Shown here: in pieces, positions 27,736-36,363 of the stretch
Layout of the letters: each line of letters begins with the position of its first letter
How positions within the stretch are numbered: the stretch's first letter is position 1
Assembly (NCBI GenBank): GCA_903904835.1
Contig: CAIVEI010000146.1
Location: 62,001 to 126,000, forward strand
Origin: an uncultured Schlesneria sp.
GTDB taxonomy: Bacteria > Planctomycetota > Planctomycetia > Planctomycetales > Planctomycetaceae
DNA: 64,000 nucleotides
Direction of reading: 5' to 3'
Translations under genes and position numbers: made by a program
The notes under the pieces: model-generated
The model's database searches: none
What the model was told of the DNA's origin: nothing
Seen by the model: only the letters and a program-made list of their open reading frames with translations

Positions 27736-27844
27736 CTTTGTGCCACTGCTTCGGAGTCTTCGCAGAAGCAGTCTCTTCTCGATTTCTCTGCATGAGGTCC
27801 GAAGAGTACTGCTTGACCGAGAACGGTCAAGCAGTGGCACAAAG
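27736..27844. repeat. Palindromic intergenic element, family A copy 4
   Basis: Perfect 16-bp terminal inverted repeats (CTTTGTGCCACTGCTT at 27736-27751 and its complement at 27829-27844) bracket an interior with GAGTCTTCGCAG, GTCCGAAGAG and the mini-hairpin GCTTGACCGagaaCGGTCAAGC. The element fills the space between the convergent aspS and ThuA genes and ends one base before the ThuA stop codon, so it may act as a two-way terminator. Confidence 0.85.
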
Positions 27845-27845
27845 T

Positions 27846-28766
27846 CTACTTCACGTCGTCGATCGATAGTGTTGCCGTGGCTGTTGGAAACTTTGCGGGC
27901 ACTGGCAGGGTGACTTTATCGGTTGCGACCCATTCGGTTCCGCGCACAAGAATTGTCTGAAAGCCTACACATTTCATTGAGTAATCCCCGTGACCGAACA
28001 CGGTTGTAAAGACTTTTCCCTTCCCGTACGGGATCCACCAGACCATCGGTTCATGCTCGTCAGTTCCACCGGTCGATTTCGCAGAAAACGCTGTGGCGAG
28101 GATATTCATGTTCGCTGCGGGTCCGCGCTGTCCGTGGTAAAGTTCGTCCTTGACATGCATCCATTCGCCAGGAATCCCTGACATCACCGGATGCTGGCGA
28201 TCCCGAATGACGACGGCAAAGTCGTGTTGCGATCCGTGGCCCGCTCCCGGTCCTTGATTCTTTTCTTTCAGGATGACTTTTCCATCTTTATCGGTTGTCA
28301 CGCGAGCCCCGTAATCTGCGCCTCGCCATCCAAGTCCAATCATCTTGTTATATTCAGCCCATTCGGGGAAGGCGTTATTTGCCGCGTGGACAATCACCAG
28401 CCCGCCTCCACCTGAAACGTATTCTTCCAGCGATTTCTGCACAGGCTCAGGCCACGACTGACCGTTGTAGTTACTCAGAACAACGTCATAATCGGCGAAT
28501 CTGGGCCGAAAACCGTTCCAGTCTTCGGCGGGCTTGCCGTTTTCCGGGGTCGTGATGACATTGACCTTGAAGCGATTTGTTGTGGCCAGACACGCTTTTA
28601 AAACGGGGGTCGTCTTTCGCCAGTCGTGATTGTTCTGACCGTCAATAATCAGAACCCGGATTTGATCAGCGGCCTGCATGCAAGTGCCAGAAGCCAAGAG
28701 GCTGACAATCCCCAGAATTCCGGCCAATACCGTTCCAAAAAATCCGCGCAGTTCAGTGCTGTTCAT
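27846..28766 (-). CDS. Secreted ThuA-domain protein
   Basis: A 306-aa protein with an N-terminal signal (FFGTVLAGILGIVSLLASG, mature after about residue 32) and a glutamine-amidotransferase-like ThuA domain: IRVLIIDGQNNHDWRKTTPV, DYDVVLSNYNGQSWP, GGGLVIVHAANNAFPEW, and a closing GKGKVFTTVFGHGDYSM with the histidine typical of the family. ThuA was first named in trehalose utilisation; exported versions are abundant in planctomycetes and are thought to act in carbohydrate use. The substrate cannot be inferred. The gene ends at the palindromic element that separates it from aspS. Confidence 0.88.
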   Translation of the reverse strand: MNSTELRGFFGTVLAGILGIVSLLASGTCMQAADQIRVLIIDGQNNHDWRKTTPVLKACLATTNRFKVNVITTPENGKPAEDWNGFRPRFADYDVVLSNYNGQSWPEPVQKSLEEYVSGGGGLVIVHAANNAFPEWAEYNKMIGLGWRGADYGARVTTDKDGKVILKEKNQGPGAGHGSQHDFAVVIRDRQHPVMSGIPGEWMHVKDELYHGQRGPAANMNILATAFSAKSTGGTDEHEPMVWWIPYGKGKVFTTVFGHGDYSMKCVGFQTILVRGTEWVATDKVTLPVPAKFPTATATLSIDDVK

Positions 28767-29093
28767 GGTTAAATAGATTCCTGTCAGGTTGTAATTCAGT
28801 CACGAGTGTTACGACCGTTATAGCAGGCAACTGAGGAACTCGCACAGTTCACGGACTATTCGATACCCGATGCGAACTCTGCGAAACAATTTCGAGAACC
28901 AGCAATTTTTGCGATCTGCTGTTCTTTTTTAATGAGCTGAGATGACGATGAGGAGTGCTGTCGCAAGTCATTGTTTGGCAGTCATCAAGCATCGAATCAG
29001 ATAAAGCTCGAACTGGCGGCGAGTTCACTCGTGAAGCAGCGACAACTGAGATTGCGAAGCGTCAGGAACCGGAGAGACCACAACTTGGAGATT

Positions 29094-29141
29094 CGTTCGT
29101 AGCGTGAGAACGACGCGACGAACGCCCGATAAGGAGACACG
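29094..29141 (+). promoter_or_regulatory. csrA leader hairpin and GGA sites
   Basis: An 11-bp stem with one mismatch (CGTTCGTAGCG at 29094-29104, CGCGACGAACG at 29114-29124) ends just before the ribosome-binding site AAGGAGA. GGA triplets occur upstream of it (near 29065, 29071, 29087) and in the ribosome-binding site itself. CsrA binds GGA in or beside hairpin loops, so self-repression is a reasonable inference. The rest of the 378-base gap after ThuA shows no gene. Confidence 0.45.
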
Positions 29142-29144
29142 CAA

Positions 29145-29339
29145 ATGCTCGTTCTTTCACGTCAGCGCGATGAAAGCATTTTCATCGGCGATAATATCAA
29201 GATTACCGTCGTCGATATTCGTGGTGATAAAGTCCGATTGGGAATCGAAGCCCCGACGGACATCCCCGTTCATCGCCAGGAAGTTTACGAGGCGATTCAA
29301 CGCGAGAATCAGCGAAAATCGGAAGAAGCGACGAAATAA
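29145..29339 (+). CDS. csrA: Carbon storage regulator CsrA
   Basis: The 64-aa RNA-binding protein starts with the invariant [18 protein letters not shown] and has the [22 protein letters not shown] block with the RNA-contacting Arg near residue 44. It represses or stabilises mRNAs by binding GGA motifs as a homodimer. AAGGAG stands nine bases before the ATG. No flagellar genes or fliW are nearby; the gene is monocistronic, closed by a strong terminator. Confidence 0.97.
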   Translation: MLVLSRQRDESIFIGDNIKITVVDIRGDKVRLGIEAPTDIPVHRQEVYEAIQRENQRKSEEATK

Positions 29340-29344
29340 TAAAA

Positions 29345-29376
29345 AAACAAGCCGAACTGAAAAGTTCGGCTTGTTT
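29345..29376. terminator. Bidirectional terminator between csrA and lipoprotein gene
   Basis: A perfect 14-bp stem (AAACAAGCCGAACT and its complement) is closed by a GAAA tetraloop. It is flanked by A residues on the left and T-rich sequence on the right, so it can end transcription of csrA on the plus strand and of the convergent lipoprotein gene on the minus strand. Confidence 0.93.
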
Positions 29377-29432
29377 CACTTCATCAGTCAACTAAGTGAG
29401 TTTCCAGCAAAACTAACGGTCATTCAATCCGT

Positions 29433-29702
29433 TCAATTCTTCGGCGCATCGCCAGTCTCTGGAAGATCGGTTTTCGGAGTTTCGTCGCCAGTTTTAGGGG
29501 CCTCTTCTGCAGGCTTTGCTGGTGTTTCTACAGCACCTTTTTTCGGTGCGGCAGGAATCTCGGCACCACCACCAGTCGTCGAACCGGCTCCGGACGACTT
29601 GCCTGGAGTCTTGGTTACAGGCTTTGGAGCGTCACAGCCTACGAATATGGCTGACAGACCGAATGCCACCAGGAGCGAACAAATCACGGGAATCTTACGC
29701 AT
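29433..29702 (-). CDS. Small proline/threonine-rich lipoprotein
   Basis: An 89-aa probable lipoprotein. ATG 29702 is preferred over the longer frame because it opens a signal sequence with a lipobox (SLLVAFGLSAIFVGC, lipidated cysteine near residue 22) and has GGAA ten bases before it. The mature part is low-complexity: glycine-rich at first, then repeated APKKGAVETPAKPAEEAPKT-like units rich in Pro, Thr, Glu and Lys, with no globular domain. It may be a wall or surface spacer. It faces csrA across the bidirectional terminator. Confidence 0.65.
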   Translation of the reverse strand: MRKIPVICSLLVAFGLSAIFVGCDAPKPVTKTPGKSSGAGSTTGGGAEIPAAPKKGAVETPAKPAEEAPKTGDETPKTDLPETGDAPKN

Positions 29703-29935
29703 TGAGCTTTTCCAACAATAGTTTCCATCGTCCGCCCAGGTTTCATTCCAGGCAGATGTGGATGGTTGTCTTCCGACATCTTGACGGCGCCGCTGACCCT
29801 TACGGCGGTTTTGGCCCCCAGTGGCCAATAACTTCACATCCATTACAATATCTGTCGCCTCGCTTTGCAACCGTGGCTCGGATCTAACCCCGGCGAATTG
29901 GCCTTTTCTCCATCAAGCAAAGTCGAGCCTGCCGA

Positions 29936-30508
29936 ATGCGCAATCTCAATCTCCCCAATGCGATCACGTTATCGCGATTGATTTTATCGTTTTTGCTGTT
30001 CGCACTGATCGAATCGGGGGTTGCCTGGCTTTGGGCTGCTGGTTTGTTTGTCTTTGCAGTGGCGACTGATGTTCTGGATGGTTACATCGCCCGAAAGTAC
30101 AACCTGATCACGCAACTCGGACGTATCCTCGATCCCTTTGTCGACAAGTTCATCACGGGGGGAACGTTCCTGTTTCTGTTGCCGCATTCGGCATCCGGTG
30201 TCATTCCCTGGATGGTCGTCATCGTGCTGGGGCGAGAAATGCTGGTGACAAGTTTGCGGGGATTTCTTGAACAGCAAGGAGCCGATTTTTCCGCGTCAGC
30301 ATCAGGTAAACTCAAGATGTTTCTGCAATGCGCTGCGGCAACCGCCAGCCTGCTATCTCTTGATCCAGCTTTTACTGGTTTATCAATCGCCGGCGTCGGT
30401 TTTCTTCAGATTCGCGACGCCCTGCTGTGGGGAATGGTCGCCGTAACTGTTTGGAGCGGCTACGATTACGTTCTTCGCGCAATCGAATTGCTTCGTAAGA
30501 CAGGTTGA
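29936..30508 (+). CDS. pgsA: CDP-diacylglycerol-glycerol-3-phosphate phosphatidyltransferase
   Basis: A 190-aa membrane enzyme that forms phosphatidylglycerophosphate, the first step towards phosphatidylglycerol. The CDP-alcohol phosphotransferase motif D-G-x2-A-R-x8-G-x3-D-x3-D is intact (DGYIARKYNLITQLGRILDP then FVDK, about residues 47-70), and LNLPNAITLSRL at the start is the usual N-terminal helix. About five to six hydrophobic spans follow. The ribosome-binding site is weak. It ends eight bases from the convergent ABC ATPase gene. Confidence 0.9.
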   Translation: MRNLNLPNAITLSRLILSFLLFALIESGVAWLWAAGLFVFAVATDVLDGYIARKYNLITQLGRILDPFVDKFITGGTFLFLLPHSASGVIPWMVVIVLGREMLVTSLRGFLEQQGADFSASASGKLKMFLQCAAATASLLSLDPAFTGLSIAGVGFLQIRDALLWGMVAVTVWSGYDYVLRAIELLRKTG

Positions 30509-30516
30509 CGGAGTCT

Positions 30517-31230
30517 TTATTTCAAATCTTTATCATCAGAGAAGAAGCCTTCGCTGGCAATCAAGCCGTCTTTCATGACGATCTGACGTTTCGCACGCCG
30601 GGCCACCGAGTTTTCATGTGTGACCATAATGATCGTCCGACCTTCCTTGTTCAGGCCGGTCAGTAGTTCCATGATTTCTTTTTCGGTCGTCGAATCAAGG
30701 TTACCCGTCGGTTCGTCCGCAAGAATGATTTCAGGATCGTTAACGAGTGCCCGGGCGATTGCCACGCGTTGCTGTTGACCACCGGAAAGTTGAAACGGGC
30801 GATGATCGAGTCGTTCCCCAAGCCCCACTTTTGAGGCAAGGTCAATTGTCCGGTTCATCTCTGCCGGACCGATGACCCTTCGATCGGATCGATAGTGGAA
30901 TGGAACCTGAATATTTTCCAGCACCGTATACTGCGCAATCAGGTTATATGACTGAAAAATAAAGCCGATTAATCGATTACGAATCTCGGATAACTGATCG
31001 TCGTTCAGGGTACTGACGTCGTAATTCGAAAGGATGTATTTTCCGCTTGTGGGTCGATCGAGTGCCCCGAGCAAGTTCAACATCGTACTTTTGCCGCTAC
31101 CCGACGAACCCATGATGGCAACGAAATCCCCCTCAGGGAACTCGGCAGAGACGCCTCGAAGCGCTCGAACCACGTTCTCACCCAGGAAATAGGTCTTGGT
31201 CAGATCGACAAGCTGCGCGGCCAATTTCAT
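30517..31230 (-). CDS. ABC transporter ATPase of LolD/MacB type
   Basis: A 237-aa ATP-binding subunit. Walker A is GSSGSGKST (about residues 41-49), the Q loop is FIFQSYNLIAQYTVLENI, the signature LSGGQQQRVAIARAL (about 143-157), and Walker B ILADEPTGNLDS. The NLIAQYTVLENI segment is typical of MacB/LolD ATPases that work with FtsX-like permeases. It is the last gene of the block MarR, TolC-like, MacA-like, ATPase on the minus strand, separated from the adaptor gene by 200 bases with a repeat. No FtsX/MacB permease is present in the window, so the membrane partner must be elsewhere or missing. Confidence 0.9.
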   Translation of the reverse strand: MKLAAQLVDLTKTYFLGENVVRALRGVSAEFPEGDFVAIMGSSGSGKSTMLNLLGALDRPTSGKYILSNYDVSTLNDDQLSEIRNRLIGFIFQSYNLIAQYTVLENIQVPFHYRSDRRVIGPAEMNRTIDLASKVGLGERLDHRPFQLSGGQQQRVAIARALVNDPEIILADEPTGNLDSTTEKEIMELLTGLNKEGRTIIMVTHENSVARRAKRQIVMKDGLIASEGFFSDDKDLK

Positions 31231-31280
31231 AAGATAAGTGCCGATTCAAAGGGGAAAGCACTCTTAAATCAGAGAACCAA

Positions 31281-31399
31281 CCCCACCCCCCCTGCGGGGG
31301 TGGTAAACGGGCCTTTGCCCTGGTGCCTGAAGTAAGCGCTCACGATCGACGAAACTGATGCAAAAAGCCTGCTAACCAGCCCCGAAAGGGGGGGCGTTG
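31281..31399. repeat. Intergenic hairpins between efflux genes
   Basis: Two GC-rich hairpins lie in the 200-base gap between the MacA-like and ATPase genes: CCACCCCC-cctgc-GGGGGTGG around 31283-31303 and CCCC-gaaa-GGGG around 31381-31392. They differ from the other repeat families of the window. They could lower expression of the ATPase relative to the upstream genes. Confidence 0.5.
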
Positions 31400-31430
31400 C
31401 TTTAACACGTTGATGGCCGATGAAACACGG

Positions 31431-33533
31431 TCAATTCCCACCCGCTTCAGACGGACGAGGCCTTCCGCCCCCTCCGCCACCACCACGAAACTTGGCAATG
31501 GCTCCGAGGTACTCGTCTTTTGTCACGCTGCCGTCGGAATCCGCGTCGAAGTTGTCAAAGTTGTCCGCCATCCGGCCCGTCGCTTCGTCTTTAGTCACTT
31601 TGCCATCTTGATCTTTATCCATGTCATTGAATCTGGCCATCGGATCAAAACCGGCACCACCTCCACTACCCAGTGGACGGCCTCCCCCGTCAGATGGAAC
31701 TCCTTGCGGGCGACCTTCACCCCCTCCAGGTCCCGCTGCTGGTCGCTCAGAGCCGCCAGCCGCTGCCGGCGAACGTTCGGGTCTGTTACCGGCTGGACCC
31801 GCAGCCGTTGCCCCTTCACCGGGCTTTTTCGGTGGTGCAGCCGGACTGCCACCCTCTGCGGGCTTGGCAGGAGCAATGATCTCAGGGGCCTTATTCGATT
31901 CTTTCGATTGTTCTTTCGCTTGTTCCGTTTCCAGTTCAGTAATTTCTTTCTTGAAGTGCGAATGAGGATTCATCACGACCCCATCCCCTTCGACAAGTCC
32001 ATCAATAACTTCAATGAAGTTGGAGTTTGTCTTTCCAACCTTGATCGGTCGCAAATCAACTTTCTTACCGGTCACAACGAAGACGAATTGCTTTGCCCCG
32101 ATTGTGATGTTGGCTTGCACAGGAATCTGCAAGACATCTTCACGACGTTCGACTAGAACTTCTGTCGTCGCCGTCAGGCCGGGACGAAGTTTGTTCACTT
32201 TTTCGGTTTCGTCTGTGATTCGGACGACCGCCTCGTATTCCTTGGTTGTGCTGCCGAATCCCCCGGTCGAACTGGGAACGGATGCGACCATATCCACTTC
32301 GCCGTGAAATACTTCTTCGGGGTAGGCATCGATCTTGACGATCACGGGCATCTTCTGGCGAACCATACTGATGCGTGATTCGTGAATTCGTGCATTCACC
32401 TTCATCTGATCGAGGTCTGGCAGATTAATAATCGCCTGACGCTCGCGGACACCCACTCCGACGTCGATCATCACGTTTTCCGTCGAGCGGCCGTCACGAA
32501 CGTTGGCGTAAACAACCTGGCCATCTTGCGATGCGCAGATCTTGCAAGCTTTGATTTGTGCCGTGAGACGTTCGTACTTTTTGGACTCGACCTCATAAGT
32601 TAATTCGCGTGCCCGAAGTTCGGCTTTCTTCTGGGCGAGCGCTGCACGAGTCTTACTTTCTGTTCGCTGAATTTCCCGAGCGAACTCTTTTACATTCGCT
32701 TCAAGCTCTGCAAGATTTCGACCTTCAGAGAAATCAACGAGCACTCGCCTTTCACCGACGACCTGTTTGACGGCAATTTTTGCTGTCTCAACCGCGATCC
32801 GTTCCGATTCCAGGTCGTTCTGGGTCCGATAACCCTTTTTGGCCAGTCGCTGAGCGTATTCAAAACTCTCTTGAGCTCGCGACAGGTTTTCTTCCGCCAG
32901 CTTGATCTTGCCGTCAAGATCGTTTTTCTGTTGAACCAGGTCCCCTTCAGTAAACTTCTTCAGATCAATCTCGGCTAACCTTAATTTCAATTTGGCCGCT
33001 TCGAGATCACTCTCGTTCTGGGCTTCCTGAATCAACAGGTCTTCCTTACCCTGCTCAAATGCTGCTTTCGCTTTTTCGACAAGGATTTCCTGCTGTGTCT
33101 CCTTGTCGCTGAGTGCCGAGGAATCGAGTTCACAGACCAGATCCCCCTCTTTCACATTCGTCCCTTCGGGGACGATCATGATAATCGTCGTCGAACCTTC
33201 GACCTTACTTGTCAGAACGGCGTTCTTCATACTGTCGAGAGTTCCCTTCTCGACGACCGTAATCTGAAACGTCCCCTTCTTCGCGGTCTCGATCACCAGA
33301 CCCTCCGTCTGATCCGGAGTCCGCGTCATCGACGCCGCGATCTGTGACCAGGCGAATTTCATCTGGGGCCAGCCGAGCACGCCCGCGACCGCCAGTCCCG
33401 CGAGCAGCAGCCCGCGATTCCAGTTCCGGTTTGGTTTCGCCAGCTGGCGCGAATGCTCCGATCCGAACGATTCCGGGGTGAATGCTCCGTTTGGAGCGAG
33501 ATTTTGCTTCTGCGGGTTCTGGTGGGATGTCAT
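31431..33533 (-). CDS. MacA-like efflux adaptor with C-terminal EF-hands
   Basis: A 700-aa periplasmic adaptor. One N-terminal anchor helix (GLLLAGLAVAGVLGWPQ, about residues 42-58) is followed by a lipoyl/barrel-sandwich half, a long coiled-coil hairpin (about 130-300, AKAAFEQGKEDLLIQEAQNE to KKAELRARELTYEVESKKYE), the second lipoyl half (ACKICASQDGQVVYANV) and a beta-barrel domain (VLVERREDVLQIPVQANITI). After about residue 560 comes a Pro/Gly/Ala-rich linker and two EF-hand loops, DKDQDGKVTKDE and DADSDGSVTKDE, then a glycine tail. The EF-hand addition is unusual for this family. ATG 33533 or 33545 starts the gene; either overlaps the TolC-like gene in another frame by more than 300 bases. 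Confidence 0.85.
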   Translation of the reverse strand: MTSHQNPQKQNLAPNGAFTPESFGSEHSRQLAKPNRNWNRGLLLAGLAVAGVLGWPQMKFAWSQIAASMTRTPDQTEGLVIETAKKGTFQITVVEKGTLDSMKNAVLTSKVEGSTTIIMIVPEGTNVKEGDLVCELDSSALSDKETQQEILVEKAKAAFEQGKEDLLIQEAQNESDLEAAKLKLRLAEIDLKKFTEGDLVQQKNDLDGKIKLAEENLSRAQESFEYAQRLAKKGYRTQNDLESERIAVETAKIAVKQVVGERRVLVDFSEGRNLAELEANVKEFAREIQRTESKTRAALAQKKAELRARELTYEVESKKYERLTAQIKACKICASQDGQVVYANVRDGRSTENVMIDVGVGVRERQAIINLPDLDQMKVNARIHESRISMVRQKMPVIVKIDAYPEEVFHGEVDMVASVPSSTGGFGSTTKEYEAVVRITDETEKVNKLRPGLTATTEVLVERREDVLQIPVQANITIGAKQFVFVVTGKKVDLRPIKVGKTNSNFIEVIDGLVEGDGVVMNPHSHFKKEITELETEQAKEQSKESNKAPEIIAPAKPAEGGSPAAPPKKPGEGATAAGPAGNRPERSPAAAGGSERPAAGPGGGEGRPQGVPSDGGGRPLGSGGGAGFDPMARFNDMDKDQDGKVTKDEATGRMADNFDNFDADSDGSVTKDEYLGAIAKFRGGGGGGGRPRPSEAGGN

Positions 33534-36363
33534 TGGCAGGTCCATTCTGGTAGGACGACGAATCGTTGCCGCCGAGGTTCTGGTACAAAGGATCAATCCA
33601 GATTCCTCGCTCGTCAATCTGCATGATATCCATATCGCGGTAAATGTTAATCCTATTTCGCTCGTAGGAGACCCAATAATTGATCAAATTGTTTTGTGCA
33701 GTCAAGAGCGAACCCAACGCGTTGATCAGGTTAAGACCTTCCTGCTGACCCAGGTTTGTCGTCCCCGCCTGACCGGCAACCTGTAGTTTCGGATTAAGAT
33801 TGTTAGCCACGTTAATATCATATTGAAGCGCTGCTTGGCGCAGAAATTTCCGTGTAAGCTCAAAATTCTGTTGATTCAACCTTAATTGCCGCCAACTGGT
33901 CCGAATATCGTATTTCACCTGATCTTCAAGCAGCATGTACGCACGACGTGCCTGCTGATAGCTGACGATCGCCGTTCGGTAGGCATTTCGGACTTGTACC
34001 TGATCGAGTGGTGCGGTCATCTGTAACCCGACTTGGAAAGTGCTGCTCGCTTTGTTGAAGTCGAGCGGGTGGCTCCCGCCGGGGATCGTATTCAGACTTC
34101 CCTGGCCAACGACGTTGACAATCGCTTCCAGACGATTCGCAGCAACTTCCATGTTACGCCGTAAATCCATCACCTTGGCTTTGGCGTTCATCAGGTCCAG
34201 ACGATGTTCCAGCGCCTGTTCGACCGCTTCTTCCAGCGTCATGTCGAATTTCTGCAGCGTAATCAGTTCCGATCGAAGACCGGTCTGGATCACTCGCATG
34301 TTCTGTATGACTAATAACAGTTCTTCGCGATTGTCCTTGATGGCACCCAGAATGGCACTACGCTCGTTCTGTGTCAGTTGGGGCTTTTTCAATAATTCGA
34401 CCCATTCATCGACCTGGCGAGCAACCTCGTCAAAACTGTTTTCAACATTGGCGAAAATCAGGCGATCACGTTGGAAGGCCGATTCCACCACTTCCTTAGA
34501 CTCGTCCCATAACAACATTGACAACCTGTTCGGCATATTCGCTTCAACGCGACGAAAGTCATCTTTCAAGACTTCGATCCCGTCCGTGCGCAATCCGTCA
34601 ACCATCTTGGCAAACCGATCAACGAGAAATCTCAGCTCTTCAATTTTTGGAGCCGCATCGTCGGGGCGAGAAATCGCCTTGACCATATTGAGGGCTCCCT
34701 TTTCCGCCGCGATCAGTTTCGGGTCCGTCAATTCAAACGGCTTCAGCATCGTCCGATCGATGGTAATTTGCATATCAATCGGAAGGCCAAGAAAGAACTT
34801 GAATTGGTCGATTTCATCGTCGTAAGCCAGCTTCAATCGTCGTTCGTTCAATTCTTGAGTCGTCAATGCCGTTGAAACCTGCAAATAATTCAGTGTCGTG
34901 ACACCGACTCGCAATTGTTCGAATAATTCGACGATGGCTGTCTGATAATCGGGGTTGTCATTGACCGCGAGCAGTTGCTCCCGTTCACGGTCGGACATCG
35001 GTTCAGGATCCTTCCAGCGCAGTCGCCGTCCTTGCGGCGAATAGTCGATTTTATTTGCGACACCTGCAGGAAACTTAATGTCGTCCGGGACGGAACCTTG
35101 CGGCAGTCGACGATAGGGAGTCTGAGCGACAAGCTCTTCCAGCCGGGCGGCCTGAACGCGATATAACTCCACGTTTTCGTGCTGATTTAAAACCTGCTGC
35201 AACTGGTACAACAGACCGTAATATCCCGCCGGGGCCGGCCCGTTTGCCGCCGTTGACCCCACTGTGCTACCTGCCGCGATCGAAACGTTAGCATTGGTAC
35301 TGATCACCGCAGGATTTGTAACCGATGCACCGGAGCCTGCCGTAATTGCCTGGGGTGAACTGACAGAGCCACCCCCGGTATTAACGACTGTATCGGCAAA
35401 GAACAGCTTGCGATAACGTGCCAGCGTTCGGACGTCGTACAGGACCTTACGTTCGCTGAAGGTCAGGTTTTCCAGGAAAAACTTCCTGCCGGCACCAGAG
35501 AGTAATGGCTGGACCAGCGAGTACGACAACAGCGATTGGGACGTTGTTTGCTGCGAACCGCCTGAAAACAGCCATAAGGTGTTATTGGCGATCCCGACAA
35601 TCCATTGACCGCCAGTCGGCAAGATCTGACTCACGCCGGCTGTCGTATTAAAGGCGTAACCGTTGTTCGTTCCTGGAACTGCCGAAGTGTTCAAAATCCC
35701 CGTGGGTACCGTTGTCCCCGGCAGGGATGTCGACGGCGCTGCGGGTGCCCTGCCGAACAGAAACCGGGCTTGGAACTGGAACTGATCGAGTGAGAGTTGT
35801 AGCGCCGACTCGAACAGGCTTTCAATTTGCGTCTGATAATCGCGGCTATGGATACTAGCCAGTTCAATCGTCTGTGCCAAAGTCAGGTTATCGATCGTTC
35901 GGACCATTCGGGACGTATCCCCCGTCGGAAGCGACGCTGGATCGGTTCCATAGGTCAAACCATCAGACATCGTGTAACTGTCATGAAACGTGTCAGGCGC
36001 GAGCCCAAATTGCTCCATCCATTGCGGATTTTCCACGGTCATGTTCTGGCCAAACGTGTGCCAGCTCTTATATCCGCGCATCCCATTCACCGCCTGCATA
36101 TACTGAGCAGCAGACGGGTCATCCGGTGGGAGCGGTGGCTTATCCCGGTCGTCAACGTCATAGAATCGGCTTCGCGGGTCAGGCTCGACCGACGTGCGTG
36201 GTAACACCCAAAGCGGGTTAAATTGCTTCTGACTCAGCAAATTATACCCATCGAAATCAGCCTGGCTTCGCCAGAAACTGCGCGAACAGCCACTGCACAG
36301 CATCCCCGTGCATAAGGCAAAAACCAGCAAAGAACGTCCAGTCGGAACCGAGTCGTTTCTCAT
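33205..36363 (-). CDS. TolC-like outer membrane efflux lipoprotein, 3' end overlapping next gene
   Basis: A 1052-aa outer membrane factor, about twice the size of TolC. The signal has a lipobox (LVFALCTGMLCSGC, cysteine near residue 26). The OEP-type helical repeats are visible in two halves: NLTLAQTIELASIHSRDYQTQ and the later FDMTLEEAVEQALEHRLDLMNAKAKVMDLRR. An insertion holding a Ser/Thr/Ala-rich segment lies around residues 340-395. The last 109 codons, from about 33533, are read out of frame with the MacA-like gene and look like non-natural sequence (Arg/Gly/Asp-rich), so the ancestral stop was probably lost. Its ATG overlaps the MarR stop codon (ATGA). Confidence 0.8.
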   Translation of the reverse strand: MRNDSVPTGRSLLVFALCTGMLCSGCSRSFWRSQADFDGYNLLSQKQFNPLWVLPRTSVEPDPRSRFYDVDDRDKPPLPPDDPSAAQYMQAVNGMRGYKSWHTFGQNMTVENPQWMEQFGLAPDTFHDSYTMSDGLTYGTDPASLPTGDTSRMVRTIDNLTLAQTIELASIHSRDYQTQIESLFESALQLSLDQFQFQARFLFGRAPAAPSTSLPGTTVPTGILNTSAVPGTNNGYAFNTTAGVSQILPTGGQWIVGIANNTLWLFSGGSQQTTSQSLLSYSLVQPLLSGAGRKFFLENLTFSERKVLYDVRTLARYRKLFFADTVVNTGGGSVSSPQAITAGSGASVTNPAVISTNANVSIAAGSTVGSTAANGPAPAGYYGLLYQLQQVLNQHENVELYRVQAARLEELVAQTPYRRLPQGSVPDDIKFPAGVANKIDYSPQGRRLRWKDPEPMSDREREQLLAVNDNPDYQTAIVELFEQLRVGVTTLNYLQVSTALTTQELNERRLKLAYDDEIDQFKFFLGLPIDMQITIDRTMLKPFELTDPKLIAAEKGALNMVKAISRPDDAAPKIEELRFLVDRFAKMVDGLRTDGIEVLKDDFRRVEANMPNRLSMLLWDESKEVVESAFQRDRLIFANVENSFDEVARQVDEWVELLKKPQLTQNERSAILGAIKDNREELLLVIQNMRVIQTGLRSELITLQKFDMTLEEAVEQALEHRLDLMNAKAKVMDLRRNMEVAANRLEAIVNVVGQGSLNTIPGGSHPLDFNKASSTFQVGLQMTAPLDQVQVRNAYRTAIVSYQQARRAYMLLEDQVKYDIRTSWRQLRLNQQNFELTRKFLRQAALQYDINVANNLNPKLQVAGQAGTTNLGQQEGLNLINALGSLLTAQNNLINYWVSYERNRINIYRDMDIMQIDERGIWIDPLYQNLGGNDSSSYQNGPANDIPPEPAEAKSRSKRSIHPGIVRIGAFAPAGETKPELESRAAARGTGGRGRARLAPDEIRLVTDRGVDDADSGSDGGSGDRDREEGDVSDYGRREGNSRQYEERRSDK

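Noticed and set aside
31410-32156. Plus-strand 248-codon open frame
   Set aside because: Antisense to the low-complexity and EF-hand part of the adaptor; the Arg/Ser/Cys-rich product has no family features.
34040-34825. Plus-strand 261-codon open frame
   Set aside because: Antisense to the helical repeats of the TolC-like gene; Ser/Arg-rich product typical of a shadow frame.
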